This document shows, piece by piece, positions 40,264 through 48,051 of a DNA stretch of 59,758 nucleotides. A program made the translations under genes and the position numbers. The stretch is from Alphaproteobacteria bacterium. GTDB taxonomy: Bacteria > Pseudomonadota > Alphaproteobacteria > Ferrovibrionales > Ferrovibrionaceae. Under the pieces are notes generated by a model. It ran no database searches. It worked only from the letters and a program-made list of their open reading frames with translations, and was not told the DNA's origin. The stretch spans positions 1 to 59,758 of the forward strand of contig JAHCJR010000010.1 in NCBI GenBank assembly GCA_026126165.1, read 5' to 3'. Numbering within the stretch: position 1 is the first letter of the stretch; each line of letters starts with the position of its first letter.

Positions 40264-41918
40264 TGTATCGCTATGACGAATTCGATCATGCCTTCCTGGC
40301 CGAGCGTGTCGGTCAGTTCCGCTCCCAGGTGGCGCGACGCCTGCGCGGCGAGATAGCGGAGGACGAGTTCAAGCCGCTGCGGCTGATGAACGGCCTTTAC
40401 CTGCAACTTCACGCCTACATGCTGCGGGTGGCGATCCCATATGGCACCTTGTCATCGGCGCAACTCCGGCGCCTGGGCGAGGTGGCAAGGCGCTACGATC
40501 GCGGCTACGGCCATTTCACCACGCGCCAGAACATCCAGTTCAACTGGATCCGCCTACAGGATGCGCCCGACATCATGGCGGCGCTGGCCGAAGTCGGCAT
40601 GCACGGTATCCAGACCAGCGGCAATTGCATTCGCAATGTCACCGCCGACCAGTATGCCGGCGTCGCTGCGGACGAGATCGAGGATGCGCGGATCTGGTGC
40701 GAGATCATCCGCCAGTGGTCGACCCTGCATCCGGAGTTCTCCTTTTTGCCGCGCAAGTTCAAGATCGCGCTTACCGGAGCACCGGCGGACCGCGCGGCGG
40801 TGAAGGTGCACGATATCGGGCTTGCCATGCGCCGGGCGGCGGGCGGGGCGATCGGCTTCGAGGTGATCGTGGGCGGCGGTCTCGGCCGCACGCCGATGGT
40901 CGGCAAGACCATCCGCGACTTCCTGCCGAAGGAAGACCTGCTCAGCTATCTCGAAGCGATCATGCGCGTCTACAACCGCTACGGCCGGCGCGACAATCTC
41001 TACAAGTCGCGCATCAAGATCCTCGTGCACGAGATCGGTGCGGAAGCCTTCGCGGCCGAAGTAGAGGCGGAGTGGCGCGAGATCCGTGACGGCGCGCTGC
41101 GCCTCCCCCGGGCCACCATCGCGGCGATCGCCGCGCATTTCGCCCCGCCGGATTATGAGCCGGCCGGGGGCGATGCGGCGGTGCTGGCCGCCGACCGGCT
41201 CGCCAATGCGGATTTCGATCTCTGGGTGCGGGCCAATGTGGTGGCGCACCGCGCGCCCGGCCATGCCATCGCCAATGTCTCGCTGAAGAAGCCGGGCGCC
41301 ATCCCCGGCGATGCCAGCGCGACGCAGATGGAGGGCATCGCGGACCTGGCGGAGCGCTACAGTCGCGGCGAAATCCGGGTGGCGCACGAGCAGAACCTGG
41401 TCCTGCCCCATGTGCGCATGCGCGATCTGCATGCGCTCTGGCGGGGCCTGATCGCGCTCGATCTCGCGGATGCAAATCTCAACCTGGTCAGCGACATTAT
41501 CGCCTGCCCCGGTCTCGATTACTGCAGCCTGGCCAATGCACGCTCGATTCCGGTGGCGCAGCGCATCGCGCGGCGCTTCGCCGACCTCAAGCAGGCGCAT
41601 GACATTGGCGAACTCAAGCTCAACATCTCCGGCTGCATCAACGCCTGCGGCCATCACCATGTCGGGCATATTGGCCTGCTCGGCGTGGACAAGAACGGCG
41701 AGGAGTTCTACCAGATCACGCTCGGCGGCAGCGGCGCGGAGGATGCCGCCATCGGCGCCATCGTCGGTCCGGCGGTCGCGTCGGAGAAGGTCGTCGATGC
41801 GATCGAGAACATCATTGGCACGTATCTGGCCGAGCGGCGGGCGGGCGAACGCTTCCTCGATACCTACCGGCGCCTTGGCGCCAAGCCGTTCAAGGAGCGT
41901 CTCTATGCCACTCATTAA
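40263..41918 (+). CDS. cysI: Nitrite/sulfite reductase hemoprotein (CysI type)
   Basis: Six-electron reduction of sulfite to sulfide (or nitrite to ammonia) at a siroheme-[4Fe-4S] centre, in the cytoplasm. 551 residues, full length for the alphaproteobacterial hemoprotein. The cluster cysteines are Cys415 and Cys421 in CPGLDYC and Cys458 and Cys462 in CINAC, the last bridging to siroheme. Duplicated ferredoxin-like half domains (GRRDNLYKSRIKILVH, RGEIRVAHEQNLVL) are evident. No flavoprotein CysJ is adjacent, so the electron donor may be ferredoxin. Overlaps the DUF934 gene by 14 bases. Confidence 0.94.
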   Translation: MYRYDEFDHAFLAERVGQFRSQVARRLRGEIAEDEFKPLRLMNGLYLQLHAYMLRVAIPYGTLSSAQLRRLGEVARRYDRGYGHFTTRQNIQFNWIRLQDAPDIMAALAEVGMHGIQTSGNCIRNVTADQYAGVAADEIEDARIWCEIIRQWSTLHPEFSFLPRKFKIALTGAPADRAAVKVHDIGLAMRRAAGGAIGFEVIVGGGLGRTPMVGKTIRDFLPKEDLLSYLEAIMRVYNRYGRRDNLYKSRIKILVHEIGAEAFAAEVEAEWREIRDGALRLPRATIAAIAAHFAPPDYEPAGGDAAVLAADRLANADFDLWVRANVVAHRAPGHAIANVSLKKPGAIPGDASATQMEGIADLAERYSRGEIRVAHEQNLVLPHVRMRDLHALWRGLIALDLADANLNLVSDIIACPGLDYCSLANARSIPVAQRIARRFADLKQAHDIGELKLNISGCINACGHHHVGHIGLLGVDKNGEEFYQITLGGSGAEDAAIGAIVGPAVASEKVVDAIENIIGTYLAERRAGERFLDTYRRLGAKPFKERLYATH

Positions 41919-42387
41919 GGAGGGCAGGCTCATCGCCGATCCCTGGCGGGCCATCGGCGCGGACGAGGCATTGCCCGAACGCGGCCCGATCCTGCTGCCG
42001 CTCGAGCGCTTCCTGGCGGAGGGGGCGGCGCTTGCCGGGCGCGGGCCACTGGGCATCGCCCTCGCCAACGACCAGAAGCCCGAGACGCTGGCCGGGCGGC
42101 TGGATGGCGTGGCACTCGTCGCGCTGCACTTTCCGAAATTCAATGACGGCCGTGCCTATAGCCAGGCCCGCATCCTGCGCGAACGGCTGGGCTATGCGGG
42201 CGAACTGCGTGCCCGGGGCCGCGTGCTGCGCGACCAGCTTCTCTTCATGCTGCGCTGCGGCTTCGATTCGTTCGAGCTTGCCGCTGGCGAGACGGTGGAG
42301 GGTTTTGCCGAGGCGATGCGCGAATATTCCCGCTTCTATCAGCCGGCGGCAGACAGTCGCCCGGCGGGGCTCCGGCGCTGGGGCTGA
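41905..42387 (+). CDS. DUF934 domain-containing protein
   Basis: 160 residues. DUF934 proteins are encoded directly after cysI in alpha-, beta- and gammaproteobacteria and have been annotated as sulfite-reductase-associated. Conserved parts: the DQKPETLAGRLDGVALVALHFPKFNDGRAYSQARILRERLGY region, GRVLRDQLLFMLRCGFDSFEL, and the C-terminal FYQPA. It lacks visible cofactor motifs. Start ATG at 41905 inside the cysI end. Last gene of the operon; cysH, which often follows, is absent. Confidence 0.9.
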   Translation: MPLIKEGRLIADPWRAIGADEALPERGPILLPLERFLAEGAALAGRGPLGIALANDQKPETLAGRLDGVALVALHFPKFNDGRAYSQARILRERLGYAGELRARGRVLRDQLLFMLRCGFDSFELAAGETVEGFAEAMREYSRFYQPAADSRPAGLRRWG

Positions 42388-42393
42388 AGGGTC

Positions 42394-43458
42394 TCAGTCG
42401 CGCGGCGCCAGCAGTTCCCAGGCAAGCGGCGTGCCATAGGCGATGTCTCTGGCCGCGCGCCGCCCGATGATGTCGGGCAGATGCTTCGGCGGCAGGCCGA
42501 AGCCCGGCCGGATCGAGCGCACGTTCTCATGCGTGATGGGCTCTCCGGCGGGGATCGGCCGCACCGCATAGAGCGAGCGACGGAACTGCCGGTTTCCGGC
42601 CTCGCTTGGCGTCAGGCCGTAGTCGATGGCGCCCAGCGCCGACCATGCGGTGCGGCAGGTCTCGACCAGGCTCGCCAGTTCGTCCGGCTCCAGCGAGAAA
42701 GCGGAATCGGGCCCGCCATCGGCGCGCTTCAGGGTGAAATGCTTCTCCACGATCACCGCGCCCAGCGCCACCGCCGCCACCGGCACCGCCGTGCCCATGG
42801 TATGGTCCGACAGCCCGACCGCCAGGTCGAAGGCATCGGCCAGATGCGGAATGGTGCGGAGGTTGCTCTCCTCCGGCGGCGTCGGATAGCCCGAGGTGCA
42901 ATGGAGCAGCGCAATGTCCCGCGCCCCGGCGGCGCGGGCCGCGGCCACCGCCTCGCCGATCTCGCCCAGGCTCGCCATGCCGGTCGAGATGATCAGCGGT
43001 TTGCCGGTCGCCGCCGCGCGGGCGATCAGCGGCAGATCGATAATCTCGAAAGAGGCAATCTTGTAGGCCGGCGCGCCGAGTTGCTCGAGCAGGTCGATGG
43101 CCGTCGGATCGAAGGGGGAGCTGAACACGGTGATGCCGATCTTCCTGCCATGCTCGAAAAGTTCGGCATGCCATTCCCAGGGCGTGGCGGCTTCCTGGTA
43201 GAGATCGTGCAGGGTGCGCCCGTGCCACAGGCCGCCTTCGATGCGGAAGCCCGGCCCGTCATGGGCGATGGTGATGGTATCGGCGGTATAGGTCTGCAGC
43301 TTGACCGCGTCGGCGCCGGCCTCCCGCGCGGCCTCCATCAGGCGGAAGGCGCGCTCGATCTCGCCGTTATGGTTGGCCGACATCTCCGCGATGACATAGG
43401 GCGGCGCGCCGGCCCCGATGGTCCGGCCGGCGATGGCGAAGTCGCGTATCCTGCTCAC
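42394..43458 (-). CDS. pseI: Pseudaminic acid synthase PseI
   Basis: Condenses 2,4-diacetamido-2,4,6-trideoxy-L-altrose with PEP to pseudaminic acid. 354 residues: a TIM barrel (about 15-285) opening VIAEMSANHNGEIERAF, with KLQTYTADTITI, GGLWHGRTLHDLYQEA (typical of PseI), KIASFEI and VGLSDHTMGTAVPVAAVALGAVIVEKHFT. A C-terminal SAF antifreeze-like domain (about 295-354) follows. The start is GTG at 43458 with AGGACAGGA upstream, 10 bases after the fused gene ends. Last gene of the pseB-pseC-fusion-pseI operon. Confidence 0.92.
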   Translation of the reverse strand: MSRIRDFAIAGRTIGAGAPPYVIAEMSANHNGEIERAFRLMEAAREAGADAVKLQTYTADTITIAHDGPGFRIEGGLWHGRTLHDLYQEAATPWEWHAELFEHGRKIGITVFSSPFDPTAIDLLEQLGAPAYKIASFEIIDLPLIARAAATGKPLIISTGMASLGEIGEAVAAARAAGARDIALLHCTSGYPTPPEESNLRTIPHLADAFDLAVGLSDHTMGTAVPVAAVALGAVIVEKHFTLKRADGGPDSAFSLEPDELASLVETCRTAWSALGAIDYGLTPSEAGNRQFRRSLYAVRPIPAGEPITHENVRSIRPGFGLPPKHLPDIIGRRAARDIAYGTPLAWELLAPRD

Positions 43459-43468
43459 GGTCCTGTCC

Positions 43469-45703
43469 TCAGGGTTTGAGGTGATAGTAGCCGTCCGCCT
43501 CTGTGCTGTAACCCGCCTCGCGGAACAGCCGATGCGAGGCATCGTTGGCCTCCAGCACGAAGGCGACCAGTTCGCAGCCGCGCATGAGCCGTGCCGCCAG
43601 CGCCAGCGCCGCGCGCGCGATGCCGCGCCGGTAATGGTCCGGGGCAATGGCGATGGAAATTTCGTGCATCGGCCGGCCGAAGGCGTTGCCCCGCCGGTCG
43701 AGCCGCAGGAAGCCGGCCGGCTCGCCGTCTGCCTCGATGATGGTGAGCAGGCAGGACGGATCGTTCAGGCGGGCGGCGAACCAGGCGGCATGGGAGCCGG
43801 CGGTCGGGATGCGCGGGTCGCGGGCGAAGCGGCGGGTGGCCGGCGCCTTCTGCCAGTCGAGGAGGCGCGCCTCGTCGCCCGCCGCCACCGGGCGCAGGCG
43901 GATCATGGCGCCCTGGGCGCTCGGCCGGGGCGCGAGGAGTGCCAGCAGCAGCCGCTCGGCGCCCCGGCCATCGACGAGGCGGGCGGCCGCCTCCGCCATG
44001 GCGGCAAGCGCCTGCGGATCGTCGGCCAGCTCGCGAAGCGTGGCGGCGATGCCGGCGGGCGCGACCTCGCCGATCCAGCCCAGGATGCGCGCCGCGCCGC
44101 TCTCGCGCAGGGCCTCCGCGGTCGGGCGCTGGTTCTCGGCGACGCCGATGACGAGGCTCGGCAGGCCGACGCAGCAGCGTTCCCAGGTGCTGGTGCCCCC
44201 GGCGCCGATGCAGAGATCGGCCGCCGCCATCAGCTCCGCCATCCGCGCCGCGTCGATGGCAAGCCGCGCCCTGAGCCCGGTTTCGGCAATGGCCTGCGCG
44301 ACGGCGCCACGGTGCGGCGCGCGCGGTCCCAGAATGACGTCGATCTCGAAGTCGAGGCCGGTTCCTGCGATGCCGCGCAGCGCCAGTTCGGTGGCATTGG
44401 CGGCATCGATCAGCCCGCAACTCACCAGGATGCGCCGGGGCGGTGCGGCTTGCGCGCGGCGGCGGAGTGCCTCGGGACGGGCGGCACGGAAGCATTCGCG
44501 CACCAGCGCATGGGCCGGCCCGGGCAGCACCTGCGCCCCTTCGGGGAGCAGCGGCCGATAGTCGGCAGCCTGCCGGCCCGGGGTGGCATCCATGAGGATG
44601 TCGGCATCGTGCGGCCGGTCGGCCAGATCGTCGATCACCAGCACCTTGCCGCCGGGTGGACGCGCCGCTGCCTCCAGGGTCCGGTCGCGCCCGTAATGGT
44701 CGACGACCAGCAGCTCCGCGCCGGTCGCACCCGCCCGCATCACCCGCGCCTCCTCCTCCGGCGTTCCCTCGTCCGGCAGCACGATGTCCCCGCCATCCCC
44801 GACAAGGCCGAAATGCTGCGCCGTCGCGCGCGAGACGGCGCGGCGCGTGCGCCAGCCGCATCCCTCCAGCGCCGCCTGGAACGTGGCGCAGCGCATGGCA
44901 TGGCCGCCGCCGATCGCCTCGCCGGCATCGAAGCGGATGAGCGCCAGCGGTCCCGCCGCGCGCTCGGGGCTTCCGGCCAGGTGGCGGTTGGTGGCGGCGA
45001 TCTCCGGATGCGCCGCCAGGACGTTCAGCACCTCCTGCAGGTCCGGCATGGCGGGCAGCGGCGGAAGGCGCGCGAACAGCGCCTCGAAGAAGCGGAAATC
45101 GTCCGGATGGTCGAGCGTCCAGCGATGCGCCGCGTAGGGCCAGCCGGGACCGGCGAGACTGACCTGGCGCAGCGAGGTCGCGCGGCGGATCCATGGCGTC
45201 ACATGCTCGCGGTCCGGCCCGGGCAGGGTGGCGCGGTCGGCGGCGCGCAGCGCCTCGATGGTGAAGCATTCGACATCGAGCCCGTGCGGCCAGCTTCTCG
45301 GCATGTTGTTGCAGGCAAGGTCGGCGCGCCGCTCTTCCATGAGGCGCAGCACCTCGCCGCAGATCGCGGGATCGATCAGCGGGCAGTCGCTGGTGACGCG
45401 CATCACCAGGCCGGCGCCCACCATCTCCGCCGCGCCGAGGTAGCGGCCGAGAACGTCGCTTTCCGAACCACGGAAGACCATGGCGCCGACGCGCCGGGCC
45501 TCGGCGGCGACGGGGTCCGTATCGGCGCCGTCCGTGGTGGCGCAGATCACGTGATCGACGCCCGGTATGGCCATGCAGCGGCGGAGCACATGCTCGAGGA
45601 CGCTGGCACCGGCGAGCCGCAGCAGCACCTTGCCCGGCAGCCGGGTGGAGGCGAAGCGGGCCTGCACGACGACCGCGACGGGGCCGCGGGCGGAACCCTG
45701 CAT
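43469..45703 (-). CDS. Three-domain fusion: SpsF-type cytidylyltransferase - PseG hydrolase - GNAT acetyltransferase
   Basis: 744 residues. Domain 1 (about 9-245) is a COG1861/SpsF-like nucleotidyltransferase with the CTP-binding VVQARFASTRLPGK. Domain 2 (about 252-590) is PseG, the hydrolase that removes UDP from UDP-2,4-diacetamido-trideoxy-altrose; the catalytic His268 in GGGHAMRC is present, as is the second GT-B half with GAGGTSTWERC. Domain 3 (about 600-744) is a GNAT acetyltransferase (YRRGIARAALALAARL acetyl-CoA loop) that may supply the PseH 4-N-acetylation. Start MQGSARG at 45703, 4 bases after pseC. Three pathway steps appear joined in one polypeptide. Confidence 0.85.
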   Translation of the reverse strand: MQGSARGPVAVVVQARFASTRLPGKVLLRLAGASVLEHVLRRCMAIPGVDHVICATTDGADTDPVAAEARRVGAMVFRGSESDVLGRYLGAAEMVGAGLVMRVTSDCPLIDPAICGEVLRLMEERRADLACNNMPRSWPHGLDVECFTIEALRAADRATLPGPDREHVTPWIRRATSLRQVSLAGPGWPYAAHRWTLDHPDDFRFFEALFARLPPLPAMPDLQEVLNVLAAHPEIAATNRHLAGSPERAAGPLALIRFDAGEAIGGGHAMRCATFQAALEGCGWRTRRAVSRATAQHFGLVGDGGDIVLPDEGTPEEEARVMRAGATGAELLVVDHYGRDRTLEAAARPPGGKVLVIDDLADRPHDADILMDATPGRQAADYRPLLPEGAQVLPGPAHALVRECFRAARPEALRRRAQAAPPRRILVSCGLIDAANATELALRGIAGTGLDFEIDVILGPRAPHRGAVAQAIAETGLRARLAIDAARMAELMAAADLCIGAGGTSTWERCCVGLPSLVIGVAENQRPTAEALRESGAARILGWIGEVAPAGIAATLRELADDPQALAAMAEAAARLVDGRGAERLLLALLAPRPSAQGAMIRLRPVAAGDEARLLDWQKAPATRRFARDPRIPTAGSHAAWFAARLNDPSCLLTIIEADGEPAGFLRLDRRGNAFGRPMHEISIAIAPDHYRRGIARAALALAARLMRGCELVAFVLEANDASHRLFREAGYSTEADGYYHLKP

Positions 45704-45707
45704 GGGC

Positions 45708-46934
45708 TCAGGCCGCGTGCGCGCGCCGGGCCAGCCGCTCGAGCGCGGCCACGACGCGGTCGATATCCGCATCGCTCATGCCCGGATGGAAGGGGATCGA
45801 CAGGACACGGCGATAGTAGGCCTCGGCCCCTTCCAGCACGCTGGTGCCATAGCGGTGCCGGTAGTAGGGCTGCATATGGACGGGCAGGTAATGCACCATG
45901 GTGCCGATGCCCTCGTCCTTCAGCCGCCGCATGGCGGCGGCGCGGTCGAGGCCGAGCATGTCGAACTCGATCAGCACGGCATAGAGATGGAGCACCGCAT
46001 CGCCCGAGGTCGGCCGGACCGGGCGGACGATGGGGGCCAGCGGCTTGAGCAGCCGGTCATAGCGCGCGCGCATCTCGCGCCGGCGCGCCGCGAAGCGGGC
46101 GAGCTTGCCGAGCTGGCTCAGCCCGAGGGCGCAGGCGAAATCCGTGGCCCGGTAGTTGAAGCCGGGCTCCGGCATTTCGTAGTACCAGGGATTTACCTCG
46201 CCATCGGGCGCGAAGGCGAGGGCGCGCTGCTCGAACTGCGCCGCCTCCCGCACCATGCCGTGGCTGCGGAAGCGGCTCATGCGCTGGAAGGCGGCAGAAT
46301 CGCTGGTTGTGGTGACGCCGCCCTCGCCCATGGTGATGGTCTTGACCGGGTGCAGGGAGAAACAGGCGAAATCGCTCGCGGCGCAGGCACCGACGGCGGC
46401 CATCGCGCCGTTTCCCGCCGGATGGCTGCCGCCGATGGCATGGCAGGCATCCTCGATCACCGCGAGCCCCTGCCGCTCGGCCAGCGCGCGGATGGCGACC
46501 ATATCGACCGAATGGCCATTGAGATGAACGGGCAGGATGGCGCGCGGCCGCCCCATGGCACCGGCACGCGCCAGCGCCGCCTCCGCCGTCTCCGCGGTGA
46601 GCAGGCCGTTCTCCGGGTCCACGTCGGCAAAGACCACCTCGGCGCCGACATAGCGCACCGCGTTCGCGGTGGCGAGAAAGGTGACGCTCGGCACGATGGC
46701 GACATCGCCGGGGCCGAGGCCGGCGGCGTGGGTGGCGAGATGGAGCGCGGCAGTGCCGCTGTTGCTGACCACGGCGTGGCGGGCGCCGACGGCCTCGGCG
46801 AAAGCCTCCTCGAACCGGGCGATCAGCGGCCCGGTAGTCAGGTAATCGGCCTGCAGCACCTCGGCGACGCGCGCGATGTCGTCCGCCTCGATCGATTGCC
46901 GGCCATAGGGAAGGAACCGCTCGCCTGCGCTCAC
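45708..46934 (-). CDS. pseC: UDP-4-amino-4,6-dideoxy-N-acetyl-beta-L-altrosamine transaminase PseC
   Basis: PLP-dependent amino transfer to C4 of the 4-keto sugar made by PseB, with glutamate as donor. 408 residues of the DegT/DnrJ/EryC1 family. The PLP lysine is Lys198 in CFSLHPVKTITMGEGG. NSGTAALHLA binds the PLP phosphate and the Asp in EDACHAIGG its ring. LPVHMQPYYR and IPFHPGMSD near the C-terminus are PseC-typical. The start is GTG at 46934, overlapping the pseB stop as GTGA, which implies translational coupling. Confidence 0.92.
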   Translation of the reverse strand: MSAGERFLPYGRQSIEADDIARVAEVLQADYLTTGPLIARFEEAFAEAVGARHAVVSNSGTAALHLATHAAGLGPGDVAIVPSVTFLATANAVRYVGAEVVFADVDPENGLLTAETAEAALARAGAMGRPRAILPVHLNGHSVDMVAIRALAERQGLAVIEDACHAIGGSHPAGNGAMAAVGACAASDFACFSLHPVKTITMGEGGVTTTSDSAAFQRMSRFRSHGMVREAAQFEQRALAFAPDGEVNPWYYEMPEPGFNYRATDFACALGLSQLGKLARFAARRREMRARYDRLLKPLAPIVRPVRPTSGDAVLHLYAVLIEFDMLGLDRAAAMRRLKDEGIGTMVHYLPVHMQPYYRHRYGTSVLEGAEAYYRRVLSIPFHPGMSDADIDRVVAALERLARRAHAA

Positions 46935-47965
46935 CTTGTCCCCTCTGCCAGCAAGCCGAGCAGGCGTTCGCCGTCCAGCCAGTCGTGATTGGAATCGGAG
47001 GTGAAGTAGAAATCCTCCGGCACCGGCCGCCCGCCGAACTGTCCCGCCAGATCGGCGCGCCGCGCGTCCCATTCGTGGAAAGCCGGCTCGATCACGTAGC
47101 GGTCCGCCAGCTCGACCGTGTTGCGGGCATCCTCGGCGGTGATCAGCACTTCATGCAGCTTCTCGCCCGGCCGGATGCCGACGATGTCGAGCTTCAGGCC
47201 CGGTCCCATGCAGGCGGCGAGGTCGGTCATCTTCATGCTGGGGATCTTCGGCACGAAAATCTCGCCGCCACGCATCATGGCAGCCGAGGAAAGCACGAAG
47301 TTCACGCCCTGCTGCAGGGTGATCCAGAAGCGCGTCATGCGCGGGTCGGTGATCGGCAATGCCTTCGCGCCCTCGGCCACCAGCCGGCGGAAGAGCGGGA
47401 TGACGGAGCCGCGCGATCCCATCACGTTGCCATAGCGCACGACCGAGAAGCGGCAGCCGCCCTCGCCGCTCAGGTTGTTGGCGGCGATGAAGATCTTGTC
47501 GGAGGCGAGCTTGCTCGCGCCATAGAGGTTGATCGGATTGGCCGCCTTGTCGGTGGACAGGGCGACGACCTTGCGCACGCCGGCCCGGATCGAGGCCTGG
47601 ACCACGTTCTCCGCGCCATGGACGTTGGTGGCGATGCATTCGAAGGGATTGTACTCGGCGATCGGCACATGCTTGAGGGCTGCCGCATGCACGACGACAT
47701 CGACGCCGCGCATGGCCATTTCCAGCCGCTTGTCGTCGCGCACGTCGCCGATGAAATAGCGGATGGCGGGATGGCGCTCGCGGCCGATCTCCTGCGCCAT
47801 CTCGTGCTGCTTCAGCTCGTCGCGCGAGAAGACGATCAGCCGCCGCGGCCGATAGCGTTCCAGAACCGTGCGCACGAACGCCTTGCCGAAGGAGCCGGTG
47901 CCGCCGGTCACCAGGATGGACAGGCCGTTCAGGTCGATGGTCGGGGTCTCGAAGCTGTTGATCAC
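46931..47965 (-). CDS. pseB: UDP-N-acetylglucosamine 4,6-dehydratase (inverting) PseB
   Basis: First step of pseudaminic acid synthesis: dehydration and C5 epimerisation of UDP-GlcNAc to the 4-keto-L-arabino sugar. 344 residues, extended SDR. NAD(P) loop TGGTGSFGKAF (about 20-30), ALKHVPIAEYNPFECIATNV, and STDKAANPINLYGASKLASDK with the catalytic Tyr/Lys. The C-terminal GIRPGEKLHEVLI is the PseB/FlaA1 substrate-binding signature. First gene of the operon, behind a candidate sigma-70 promoter. Confidence 0.94.
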   Translation of the reverse strand: MINSFETPTIDLNGLSILVTGGTGSFGKAFVRTVLERYRPRRLIVFSRDELKQHEMAQEIGRERHPAIRYFIGDVRDDKRLEMAMRGVDVVVHAAALKHVPIAEYNPFECIATNVHGAENVVQASIRAGVRKVVALSTDKAANPINLYGASKLASDKIFIAANNLSGEGGCRFSVVRYGNVMGSRGSVIPLFRRLVAEGAKALPITDPRMTRFWITLQQGVNFVLSSAAMMRGGEIFVPKIPSMKMTDLAACMGPGLKLDIVGIRPGEKLHEVLITAEDARNTVELADRYVIEPAFHEWDARRADLAGQFGGRPVPEDFYFTSDSNHDWLDGERLLGLLAEGTR

Positions 47966-48004
47966 GATCGCGCGGTCTTTCCGGACTGGTCAGGGGTCGG
48001 GCGG

Positions 48005-48033
48005 TCCGTAGCATGCGGGGTATCGAGCGTCAA
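48005..48033 (-). promoter_or_regulatory. Candidate sigma-70 promoter of the pseB operon
   Basis: Minus strand TTGACG (48028-48033), 17 bases, TACGGA (48005-48010), about 40 bases before pseB. Good -35, weak -10. The gene upstream ends at 48052, so the promoter fits between them. Confidence 0.45.
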
Positions 48034-48051
48034 TCGCCGGACCGGTCAGGA

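Noticed and set aside
43418..46048. Plus-strand open frame of about 876 codons opposite the fusion gene
   Set aside because: Product has no recognisable domain, and the minus strand carries clear PseG, GNAT and cytidylyltransferase motifs.
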